DNA of 5,922 nucleotides from Halieaceae bacterium (lineage in GTDB: Bacteria > Pseudomonadota > Gammaproteobacteria > Pseudomonadales > Halieaceae), in assembly GCA_003520285.1 (NCBI GenBank), contig DOVB01000005.1:3373-9294 (forward strand), read 5' to 3'. Both the position numbers and the translations under genes were made by a program. The notes under the pieces are model-generated. The model saw only the letters and a program-made list of their open reading frames with translations. It was not told the DNA's origin and ran no database searches. This document shows, piece by piece, positions 1 to 5,922 of this stretch. Numbering within the stretch: the first letter of the stretch is position 1; the number at the start of each line of letters is the position of its first letter.

Positions 1-633
1 GCCTTCAGGCAGATTGAGTTGGAGATTGCGTTCGCCAGCGGTTAACTGGGTCAGGGCGCGACCAATCAGCCGAATCGGCGCTACAAAACGAGCAGAGAAC
101 CAGAGTGCGAATCCAAACGCGATCAAGCCGGTTGCCAACATAGCCATAAGGAAGGTTTGATTTTGCTGCTGCACAAACGCGTGTTCGATACCGCTGGGGA
201 TCGATGGCAACGGCGGTAGGGCTAGAAAGCCAATCGTTTGCTGATTCATGATCAGTTCGTGGGTCACAGAGCGATCTGCTTGGGCGAGAGGTCCGATCAG
301 ATGCTTGCCGTCTTGATCCAGTAGTGAGAGCCGTCTCAGTCTAAGTGACCGTGTTTCGCTGGCGCGATAGCTCATAACCATCTCTCTCACCGCCTCCCTG
401 AGTTCCATGCTACGTGGGGGTGGCCAGGCAGAGCGCTTTGCATACAGCTCGATCAGAGGTTGAGTATGTTGATCTAGCGCGCGAAGATCCTGTTGCAGCA
501 CCAGTTCAGAGAAATCATTATTAAAGCGGTATTGGGTAACGAGATAGACCAGCCCAAGCAGCGTCAAATTTGCGGCAAAAAAAGCCAACGCTAGTTTGGC
601 TCGAAGCGATAGATGAGGTAATGGGCTCGTCAT
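1..633 (-). CDS. Sensor histidine kinase, N-terminal part (cut by window edge)
   Basis: Partial gene, 211 codons, open to the left edge; I translated it by hand. It begins MTSPLPHLSLRAKLALAFF. A first membrane helix spans about residues 14-34, a presumably periplasmic region about 35-158, and a second membrane helix about 160-181. Then comes a HAMP-like segment (ARFVAPIRLIGRALTQLTAG, about 181-200) with the conserved Pro after the helix. This TM-sensor-TM-HAMP order is typical of BaeS/CpxA-like histidine kinases, which sense an envelope signal and phosphorylate a response regulator. The dimerisation (H-box) and ATPase domains would lie outside the window, so kinase identity is inferred; a chemoreceptor or cyclase with HAMP is not excluded. 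Start uncertain: ATG at 633 has no good ribosome binding site, and an in-frame ATG lies seven codons upstream (654). It is separated from the antiporter operon by 227 bp. No partner regulator is visible. Confidence 0.75.
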   Translation of the reverse strand, partial: MTSPLPHLSLRAKLALAFFAANLTLLGLVYLVTQYRFNNDFSELVLQQDLRALDQHTQPLIELYAKRSAWPPPRSMELREAVREMVMSYRASETRSLRLRRLSLLDQDGKHLIGPLAQADRSVTHELIMNQQTIGFLALPPLPSIPSGIEHAFVQQQNQTFLMAMLATGLIAFGFALWFSARFVAPIRLIGRALTQLTAGERNLQLNLPEG

Positions 634-693
634 AGTCTGAGTATAGCCCACCATTGTGCAGCAAATGAGGACTTTCACGGGATCACAGATTTG

Positions 694-721
694 GCTATAT
701 GTGCTTGGAGTTACGTGGCAA
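694..721 (-). promoter_or_regulatory. Possible sigma70-type promoter of the kinase gene
   Basis: Minus-strand TTGCCA (721-716; five of six matches to TTGACA), a 16-bp spacer, then TATAGC (699-694; four of six matches to TATAAT). Transcription would start near 687, giving a leader of about 30 to 55 bases depending on which ATG (654 or 633) is used. A second TATACT (645-640) lies only six bases before the 633 ATG and has no good -35 box. Found by eye only; such matches arise by chance. Confidence 0.3.
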
Positions 722-749
722 GCGTCTTTAGCTGGGGTTCCGACACACA

Positions 750-764
750 GCCACCAACGGTGGC
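750..764. repeat. Perfect 6-bp inverted repeat with 3-base loop
   Basis: On the plus strand gccacc (750-755), loop aac, ggtggc (759-764), followed directly by five A residues. On the transcribed minus strand the T5 run comes before the hairpin, not after it. It therefore does not fit an intrinsic terminator for the operon, and on the plus strand the tract is A rather than T. It could be a binding site, an RNA processing hairpin, or chance. It sits about 97 bp past the stop codon of the last antiporter gene. Confidence 0.5.
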
Positions 765-860
765 AAAAACCTCTGTCGACTCGCCAGCGCAACAGGGCTC
801 TGAGTTAAGGGAGCAGCAGGAGTGAACTAGTGCACCTGATTGGCTGTGTAAGAACCCGAT

Positions 861-2546
861 CTACCAGTAATAGTATCCAATATACAGAATCAGCAGGGTC
901 ATAATCCAAGCGGCCGTGGTGCCAATCGACCAAGATAAAGTGCCTTGTTGCTCTTGGTCGCTGCTGCTCGCATTGGCCCACTGTGTGATTCTTGAGGTGA
1001 CTAGCGGGCTTACCCGCGCAAATGCTGAACTCAGCTTGCTGAGGGCGTTCAGGCCATGTAGCGCGAGACTTTTCCCGAGCCTTCTCCACAGCCAATCAGT
1101 ATCGAGCGTTAGCGTATTAGTGCGTTTTATCAGCGGCAGTAACAAAAAGAACGCGAGGCCAGAAAATAGCAGTAACTGTAAATAAAAGACCACTTTGCCA
1201 GGTTTGTACGCATTGAAGTCGGTGGGATAGGGCAGTAGTTCATAAAAGGGTGCAGGCATGATGCCAATCAAGAAGCACATGGCCACAAACAATAGCATTG
1301 CCAGACTCATATTCCACGGCGCATCTTTGGGTCGTAAACCGGAATCTTTCTGAAAGAAGACGTACCATGGAAACTTAATACCGGCGTGCAAAAATACCCC
1401 TGCTGACGCAGCGGCAAGCACATACCACACCAGAACCAAACCCTCCATCGAGGCTGCTTCGGAGATCATCGTCTTCGTGGTAAACCCCGAGGTCAGGGGA
1501 AAGCTCGAAATCGCTAGGGCTCCAACAATACCGCAGGCCGCCGTAATCGGCATGGTGCGGTAGAGTCCGCCCAACTCGTTGCATTTCTCTTTACCCGTGT
1601 GGTAGATCACAACGCCTGCACTCATGAACAGGAGCGCTTTGTAAATAATGTGGGCGAAGGCGTGCGCGGTTGCTCCATTGAGTGCCATCGGTGTGCCGAT
1701 ACCCACAGCCACTACCATGAAGCCGACTTGGTTGACGATCGAAAAAGCCAAAATTCGACGCACGTTATTCTCTAGAAGAGCCCAAATGATGCCATAAAGG
1801 ATCATGAACATGCCGACATAGATGAGCAGTTCGGTACCGGGGAACAACAAAATGAGAGCCAGGATCGCAGTTTTAGTGGTAAACGCCGACAGGAACAACG
1901 AGCCGCTGGGTGAGGCCTCTGGGTAGGCGTCCGATAGCCACGCTGATACGGGAGGCGCAGCGGCGTTAATCAGAATACCCGCAAGCATCATATAGGTATC
2001 GAAGTTATTGGCTTGCAGGGGCTGGATATCAATCGAGCCGGTATGAACTACCACGCCTTCGATACCCACTTTTAAAATGACTCCGCCGAGTAGGTGCACG
2101 ATAGCGTAGCGCACACCTGCTGCCCGAGCGCCGGGTGTACCGCCGAACCAGACGACCAGCGTAGAGAAGAGCGCCATCAGCTCCCAAAACAGGAATAAGG
2201 TAATGAGATCACCCGCAAAGCACACACCGATTGCACCCGAGGCATAAGCGAAGGCGCTAGCGAGTTCTAATCGCCGCGCGTGGTTAAACGCATACAAGCC
2301 ACCAACACCGGCCATGATGGCAAAGATTGTCGCGAACAAGCGCCGCTCTGGACTAGCCTCGATTAGCTCGAGCTGATAATCCAAAAATGGCGCTGTCAGT
2401 GAAACACCATCGGGTACCATCCAGATGGCATACAGGGTTAGAACGGGACCAAAGAACAACCCAAGCCTATGCCAAACGTTTGGAACAAGCGCTATCCAGA
2501 GTGCTGATGCAAGTAGGATGAGCGCTGGCGGCAGAAGCTCAATCAT
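861..2546 (-). CDS. Third Mrp/complex I-type antiporter-like subunit, C-terminally extended
   Basis: 561-aa polytopic membrane protein of the proton-conducting transporter family (NuoL/M/N, MrpA/D), likely annotated elsewhere as Na+/H+ antiporter subunit D. Expected to contribute to cation/proton exchange in the inner membrane as part of the complex encoded upstream. Family residues visible: TM5 Glu E122 (LFWELMALFS), TM8 Lys K225 (AFTTKTAILA), the H295-x3-H299-x3-K303 motif and TM12 Lys K358 (SGFTTKTM). The usual TM7 lysine is replaced by N194 in ILINAAAPPVSAWL, and the following His and Pro are Ser (201, 205). It has about 200 residues after K358 against about 90 in the two sister subunits: helices near 412-432 and 450-473, a DTDWLWRR motif (482-489), a polar/amphipathic stretch to about 527, and a final helix 539-561. 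The ATG has a strong AGGAG seven bases upstream and overlaps the preceding gene by 8 bases. Family assignment is firm; whether it pumps protons is inference. Confidence 0.88.
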   Translation of the reverse strand: MIELLPPALILLASALWIALVPNVWHRLGLFFGPVLTLYAIWMVPDGVSLTAPFLDYQLELIEASPERRLFATIFAIMAGVGGLYAFNHARRLELASAFAYASGAIGVCFAGDLITLFLFWELMALFSTLVVWFGGTPGARAAGVRYAIVHLLGGVILKVGIEGVVVHTGSIDIQPLQANNFDTYMMLAGILINAAAPPVSAWLSDAYPEASPSGSLFLSAFTTKTAILALILLFPGTELLIYVGMFMILYGIIWALLENNVRRILAFSIVNQVGFMVVAVGIGTPMALNGATAHAFAHIIYKALLFMSAGVVIYHTGKEKCNELGGLYRTMPITAACGIVGALAISSFPLTSGFTTKTMISEAASMEGLVLVWYVLAAASAGVFLHAGIKFPWYVFFQKDSGLRPKDAPWNMSLAMLLFVAMCFLIGIMPAPFYELLPYPTDFNAYKPGKVVFYLQLLLFSGLAFFLLLPLIKRTNTLTLDTDWLWRRLGKSLALHGLNALSKLSSAFARVSPLVTSRITQWANASSSDQEQQGTLSWSIGTTAAWIMTLLILYIGYYYW

Positions 2547-2787
2547 CTTGAGTCTCCTGATAATAGTCTTCGGATCGCTTCAGCACAAAGCCTAAAAGTT
2601 TGGCAAAGACGACCATAGCAAAACAACTGAAGAATCCGAATACAGCGCCGAAGCTCCACCACTGGGAAGACTCAAATGGCGTTTTTCCGGGAACGAACCA
2701 CTCTACCACCAAGGTGGCAATCAGAATCACGGCAAAGATAAACCAAGCGCGATGAATGATTCGCTGGGTGTTGTTATCCTGCATCAC
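2539..2787 (-). CDS. Small two-helix membrane protein in antiporter operon
   Basis: 82 residues (81 if the adjacent ATG is used). Two membrane helices: about 12-31 (IHRAWFIFAVILIATLVV) and about 45-68 (WSFGAVFGFFSCFAMVVFAK). They are joined by a short loop with Pro33 and a Trp-Trp pair (43-44), and followed by an acidic, aromatic tail (KRSEDYYQE). I recall similar WxxFGxxGFxxC...AKxLG...EDYY small proteins beside antiporter genes, but I know no established function. It is tightly embedded: it overlaps the gene before (4 bases with GTG at 2787, or 1 base with ATG at 2784) and the gene after (8 bases). An accessory or assembly subunit of the antiporter complex is a reasonable inference. GAGGG at 2794-2798 lies 6 bases from the GTG and 9 from the ATG, so the sequence does not settle the start. 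Confidence 0.85.
   Translation of the reverse strand: MMQDNNTQRIIHRAWFIFAVILIATLVVEWFVPGKTPFESSQWWSFGAVFGFFSCFAMVVFAKLLGFVLKRSEDYYQETQDD
2554..2558 (-). promoter_or_regulatory. Ribosome binding site AGGAG for third antiporter subunit
   Basis: AGGAG on the minus strand, seven bases before the ATG at 2546. It lies inside the 3' end of the 82-aa gene. This is the strongest ribosome binding site in the window and it fixes the start of the 561-aa protein. Other genes in the operon have weaker versions: GAGGG (2794-2798), AGGG (4259-4262), AGGA (5744-5747). Confidence 0.7.
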
Positions 2788-4250
2788 ATGAATCCCTCAA
2801 CCAGTTGCCGCTCTAAATCGATCACTGGCGCGTTGAAGAAGAAAAAGCCAATCGTGAGTAGCGCAGTGATTGAAATAGCTACCACCATAGGCCAAGGCGC
2901 TTCGCCATGGTCGATCTTGGGCGGTTGATCTTCTTTTAAGAACCAGGCGGCATAAATAATCGGCAGGAAGTACGCCGCATTCAAGCCCGTGCTGATGATA
3001 ATTGTAAAGATAGCGATGTAATTGTCCGCTTGGAATGCGCCACCCAGGATATACCACTTCGAGACAAATCCGCCGGTGGGAGGCACCCCAATCATGCTAA
3101 GTGCGCCGATAGTGAAGGCGGTCATTGTTATCGGCATACGTCGGCCGATACCTGCGAGTTGGGTGATATCAATTTTTTTGCTGACAACATAGATTGCGCC
3201 AGCGGCAAAAAATAAGCTGATCTTCCCAAAAGCGTGCGCCACCATATGCAGGGCTGCGCCGATTTCTGCCATCGGCTTAAGAATAGCCGTCGCCATAATG
3301 ACATACGACAGCTGACCAATGGTGGAGTAAGCCAACAGGCGCTTGAGATTCGTTTGACGCAGAGCGATAACGCTGGCAGCAATGATTGTGAAGGCACTGA
3401 TCCAAATGAGCCACTGCGATGTTGCAAGGCCGAATAGCCAGTCGGCGCCAAAAATATAAAGAATGATTTTAGTGATACTGAAGACACCCGCTTTGACCAC
3501 AGCCACTGCGTGAAGCAGTGCACTGACTGGCGTTGGAGCGACCATGGCCGCGGGCAGCCAGCGGTGTATTGGCATGATCGCGGCTTTACCGATACCAAAA
3601 ACAAACAAGGCGAGGAGTAACCCGGCGGTGGGTGCATCGACGTAATCTTCGAGTGTGCCACCTAAAGTGAAATCGCCGGCACCCAGGCTGGTCACCCAAA
3701 TCACCGCTGGCAGAAACAGCGTAATCGAAGTGCCCATCAAGATACCCAAGTAGACGCGCGCCGATTTAATGGTCGCTGCATCACCCTTGTGCGTGACAAG
3801 AGGGTAGGTCGCGAGTGTCAGTATTTCGTAGAATAAAAATAGCGTGAAAAGATTCCCTGCGAGTGCCACGCCCATAGTGGCTGCTATCGAGATCGCGAAA
3901 AAAAGATAGAATCGAGTTTGATGCTGCTCCTTGTTGCCGCGCATATAGCCCACTGAATAGAGAGAGTTCACGATCCACAGGCTCGATGCGAGCGTTGCGA
4001 AAAGTGCACCCAGTGGCTCGACATGCAGTTTTATCGACAGAGTGCTGGATAAGTTCGCAAGAACGAAACTGGCGCGATCGCCTTGAGCAGTTGCAATCGC
4101 AATTTGCCAGACGACGACAGCGAGTAACAATGCAGTTACAAAGGTTGCGGTTTCCCGAACGTTGGGGCTTATTTTGCCGCACAGCCCAATGACTATGGCA
4201 CCTAGCGCCGGGATCAATAAGGGTAATATGAGGATGCTGGGGTCTGTCAT
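2784..4250 (-). CDS. Second MrpD/NuoM-N-like proton-translocating antiporter subunit
   Basis: 488-aa polytopic protein of the proton-conducting membrane transporter family, of the usual MrpD/NuoN length with about 14 predicted helices. All central charged residues are present: TM5 Glu E142 (LFYEILTLATYP), TM7 Lys K222 in GKAAIMPIHRWLP, TM8 Lys K253 (AVVKAGVF), H335-x3-H339-x3-K343 (LHMVAHAFGKISLFF) and TM12 Lys K398 (GGFVSKWY). In the family these form the intramembrane proton path, with the TM5 Glu/TM7 Lys pair essential in MrpD and in NuoL/M/N. It is clearly divergent from the 495-aa neighbour, so the two are not a recent duplication. The start ATG overlaps the stop of the upstream gene by 4 bases (ATGA), with AGGG eight bases upstream. 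It probably acts in the inner membrane as a second antiporter module of the same complex. Homology alone cannot tell which ion it moves. Confidence 0.9.
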   Translation of the reverse strand: MTDPSILILPLLIPALGAIVIGLCGKISPNVRETATFVTALLLAVVVWQIAIATAQGDRASFVLANLSSTLSIKLHVEPLGALFATLASSLWIVNSLYSVGYMRGNKEQHQTRFYLFFAISIAATMGVALAGNLFTLFLFYEILTLATYPLVTHKGDAATIKSARVYLGILMGTSITLFLPAVIWVTSLGAGDFTLGGTLEDYVDAPTAGLLLALFVFGIGKAAIMPIHRWLPAAMVAPTPVSALLHAVAVVKAGVFSITKIILYIFGADWLFGLATSQWLIWISAFTIIAASVIALRQTNLKRLLAYSTIGQLSYVIMATAILKPMAEIGAALHMVAHAFGKISLFFAAGAIYVVSKKIDITQLAGIGRRMPITMTAFTIGALSMIGVPPTGGFVSKWYILGGAFQADNYIAIFTIIISTGLNAAYFLPIIYAAWFLKEDQPPKIDHGEAPWPMVVAISITALLTIGFFFFNAPVIDLERQLVEGFM

Positions 4251-5734
4251 ATGGCTGACCCTAATAGAAGGAGTTGTGCTGCCTGCTCAGCAAGACCGAT
4301 TGGAAATTGCGGTGCTAATCCAAACACGATATTCGCGAACACGACTATCAACAGAACCAGAGCAGCGGCTGAAACCCGATTGTTAGCGGGTGTGGTTGGT
4401 GCTTCAGCAAAAAATAGGGCTTCTGCTACCTTAGCGATGTAAACCACTGCCATCAGCGAGCTTATGAGTACCACGGCAAGCAGAGGTATGACAAAGCGCT
4501 GTTGTTCGATGATGGCTTCGATGAGCAACCACTTACTAATGAATCCAGCCGTGCCTGGAATTCCAACCAGACTCAAACCGGCCAGCAAGATGGCGGTACC
4601 AATGACGGGATGGTTGCGTCCAAGCCCAGCGATACCTTGCAGACTCAAGCTGTGCGTATGCGCTGCGAGAGCGATAATACCAATGAATAACGCGCCTTTG
4701 GCGAGAGCGTGATTGAACATGTGCAGTAGGGCAGCTGATATCGAGGCTTCCGTGAGCAAGGACACGCCAAGAATAATGTAGCCTATCTGCGCGATAGAAG
4801 ACCAAGCGAACAAGCGCTTAACCAGAGGTTCTCTGATAGCCATTGCCGACCCATAGAGAATGGCGGCGAGGGCCATCGGCATTAGATAGAGCGAAAACTG
4901 TTCGGCATGGTGCCCAAGGTTCCCTTGAAACAGGGCGAAATCGACTCGGAAGAAAACGTACAACGCGACCTTAGTGGAGCATGCGGCCAAAAATACGCTG
5001 ACGGCGTGCGGTGCGAAGGTGTAAGCGTTGGGCAGCCAAGCATGGAGTGGGAAAATAGCCGCTTTTAAGGCCAGGCCCACAGAAATAAAGCCAGCTGCAG
5101 CAAAAAAGAGGATAGGGTCTTGCACATCCTGAATTCGAACAGCCATGTCCGCTAGATTCAATGTGCCCGTCATAATGTAGATTAGGCCTACGCCAATCAG
5201 ATAAAACGTGGCACCCAAGGTGCCCATAACGAGATATTTGAAGACGGTTGGGAGCGCGCGGCGGTCGGCACCGCCAGAGACTAGAACATAGCTCGCGAGA
5301 GAGGCGATTTCCATAAACACAAAAATATTGAACGCATCAGCCGCCACCAAAATGCCAGAGAGACCAGCGAGCACCAGCATCCATGCAGATAAGAATAAAC
5401 CTAGCCTATCCTCGCCAATCTCTGTCGTTAAACTGCGGTAGCTGGCCAGCAGAGCGAGCGAAGAGGCCCCAGAAACAATCAGTAGCATCATGGCGCTGAG
5501 CGAGTCGACGCGTAACTCAATGCCATAAGGAGCGGCCCAGCCCCCAACCGGGTAGCTCATCGCCCCCGAGTCATTGACTAAGTTAACCAGCGCGACCGAC
5601 ACAGCAAACGCGAGCAGACTGGTAGCGGTTGCTGCTAACCAAGCTAATCTGGCCGGCCGCAACATAATAATGAACGGTGCCATTAGCAGGGGAAGCACGA
5701 CTTGCAGCACAGGATAGTGACTAGACCAAATCAT
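4247..5734 (-). CDS. mrpD: MrpD/MnhD-type Na+/H+ antiporter subunit D
   Basis: 495-aa membrane protein of normal MrpD length with about 14 predicted helices. It is expected to exchange cytoplasmic Na+ (or another monovalent cation) for external protons as the core of a multi-subunit Mrp complex. Hallmarks: TM5 Glu E142 in IFVFMEIASLASYVLVSGG, TM7 Lys K224 in LALKAAIFPLHAWLPNAY, TM8 Lys K255 (CSTKVALYVFFR), H338-x3-H342-x3-K346 (LHMFNHALAKGALF) and TM12 Lys K401 (GIPGTAGFISKW). The short N-terminal helix and APYGIELRVDSLSAMML segment are also typical of MrpD. It directly follows an MrpC-like gene with a 4-base ATGA overlap, the canonical mrpC-mrpD order. AGGA lies nine bases before the ATG. 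It best matches MrpD rather than NuoM because of the MrpC neighbour and the Lys, not Glu, in TM12. Confidence 0.92.
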   Translation of the reverse strand: MIWSSHYPVLQVVLPLLMAPFIIMLRPARLAWLAATATSLLAFAVSVALVNLVNDSGAMSYPVGGWAAPYGIELRVDSLSAMMLLIVSGASSLALLASYRSLTTEIGEDRLGLFLSAWMLVLAGLSGILVAADAFNIFVFMEIASLASYVLVSGGADRRALPTVFKYLVMGTLGATFYLIGVGLIYIMTGTLNLADMAVRIQDVQDPILFFAAAGFISVGLALKAAIFPLHAWLPNAYTFAPHAVSVFLAACSTKVALYVFFRVDFALFQGNLGHHAEQFSLYLMPMALAAILYGSAMAIREPLVKRLFAWSSIAQIGYIILGVSLLTEASISAALLHMFNHALAKGALFIGIIALAAHTHSLSLQGIAGLGRNHPVIGTAILLAGLSLVGIPGTAGFISKWLLIEAIIEQQRFVIPLLAVVLISSLMAVVYIAKVAEALFFAEAPTTPANNRVSAAALVLLIVVFANIVFGLAPQFPIGLAEQAAQLLLLGSAI

Positions 5735-5922
5735 TGAGCGCTATCCTGGTCGCGGATCTCGTCTTCTTCTATGGTGCCGTAGGCTTCTTTAATACGCACG
5801 ATAATGGCCAGCCCCAAGGCGCTCGTTGAAATACCTACAACAATCGCAGTAAGAATCAGAACTTGTGGTAATGGTGTTGAAAAAATGGTGTTGGTGACAT
5901 CGGGGTGCAAGATGGGTGTGGT
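5731..5922 (-). CDS. mrpC: MrpC/MnhC (NuoK-like) antiporter subunit, C-terminal part
   Basis: The last 63 residues of a gene whose start lies beyond the right edge (frame read by hand). It shows the family's characteristic end: DVTNTIFSTPLPQVLILTAI, matching the D-P-L-P-Q-A-L-V-L-T-A-I block of MrpC. This continues into the last membrane helix (about residues 17-43 of the fragment) and a charged cytoplasmic tail, EAYGTIEEDEIRDQD. MrpC is homologous to NuoK of complex I and links the antiporter subunits within the Mrp complex. The TGA stop overlaps the ATG of the next gene (ATGA). The conserved intramembrane Glu residues known from NuoK would be in the missing part. An NADH-quinone oxidoreductase subunit K label is possible, but the MrpD neighbour favours MrpC. 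Confidence 0.87.
   Translation of the reverse strand, partial: TTPILHPDVTNTIFSTPLPQVLILTAIVVGISTSALGLAIIVRIKEAYGTIEEDEIRDQDSAQ

Larger units (their letters stand above)
634..860. other. Intergenic region between antiporter operon and kinase gene
   Basis: No convincing gene is seen on either strand. On the minus strand, the frame of the kinase stays open for about 50 codons upstream of its ATG. That stretch is rich in Cys and Trp codons, has no ribosome binding site, and reads like non-coding DNA. The region holds a short perfect hairpin (750-764), an imperfect 14-bp palindrome (822-835) and a possible promoter for the kinase (694-721). No intrinsic terminator with a properly placed T-tract is visible behind the operon, so read-through into the kinase gene is possible. 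Confidence 0.6.

Noticed and set aside
750..764. Intrinsic terminator of the antiporter operon
   Set aside because: The hairpin has no T-tract after it on the minus strand (GTGTGTC follows), and on the plus strand it is followed by A5.
822..835. Near-palindrome gtgaactagtgcac as an operator
   Set aside because: One mismatch pair in 14 bases, no known regulator consensus recognised, and a position just behind the operon rather than near a clear promoter. Chance is likely.
805..1095. 96-codon open frame overlapping the 3' end of the third antiporter gene
   Set aside because: It mostly overlaps the gene in another frame and extends only slightly into the intergenic region. Its composition is not protein-like.
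916..1185. 89-codon plus-strand frame opposite the third antiporter gene
   Set aside because: It is antisense to a well-supported coding region, with no ribosome binding site or family resemblance.
3128..3661. 177-codon open frame on the minus strand inside the second antiporter gene
   Set aside because: It lies wholly within a confident antiporter gene in another frame. Its translation is rich in Ser, Arg and Cys, with no recognisable domain or ribosome binding site. It is a shadow frame.
861..5922. Respiratory complex I (nuoK-nuoL-nuoM-nuoN) operon
   Set aside because: The gene order, the MrpC-type end of the first gene, the MrpD signature with Lys in TM12 and the inserted small protein do not match a nuo operon. 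Other nuo genes could only lie outside the window.
1..5922. CRISPR array, insertion sequence, tRNA or phage features
   Set aside because: No regularly spaced repeats, transposase-like frames, terminal repeats or tRNA-like cloverleaf were seen on either strand by eye.

Overview
The window is one strand of a bacterial chromosome-like segment: every supported gene reads on the minus strand, right to left. The main block (861-5922) is the downstream part of an Mrp/Mnh-type monovalent cation/proton antiporter operon. The left edge (1-633) holds the N-terminal half of a membrane sensor histidine kinase. The three-antiporter arrangement, roughly balanced base composition and sensor-kinase neighbour suggest a Gram-negative proteobacterium, perhaps a marine or halophilic gammaproteobacterium. 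That is an inference from gene content only, with no rRNA or marker gene to confirm it.

Layout in order of transcription: (i) the C-terminal 63 residues of an MrpC/NuoK-like subunit (5731-5922, truncated by the window edge); (ii) a 495-aa MrpD-type antiporter subunit (4247-5734); (iii) a second, 488-aa MrpD/NuoM/NuoN-like subunit (2784-4250); (iv) an 82-aa two-helix membrane protein without a recognised name (2539-2787); (v) a third, 561-aa antiporter-like subunit with a long C-terminal extension (861-2546); (vi) a 227-bp intergenic stretch with a perfect 6-bp hairpin and a possible promoter (634-860); (vii) the kinase (1-633). Genes (i) to (v) all overlap by 4 to 8 bases, so they are almost certainly co-transcribed and translationally coupled. 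The operon promoter and any mrpA/B/E/F/G homologues would lie to the right, outside the window.

How they probably work together: Mrp antiporters are multi-subunit membrane complexes related to the membrane arm of respiratory complex I. They exchange cytoplasmic Na+ (or other cations) for external H+. Here three large subunits of the same superfamily, each a potential proton-translocating unit, sit with an MrpC-type subunit, which recalls the NuoL/NuoM/NuoN plus NuoK layout of complex I. The first two keep the full set of charged intramembrane residues. The third has Asn where the central transmembrane-7 lysine is expected, and carries an amphipathic segment plus a final membrane helix resembling in layout the lateral arm of NuoL. 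These sequence-visible asymmetries, and the small uncharacterised membrane protein between the second and third subunits, are the most interesting points of an otherwise familiar type of locus.
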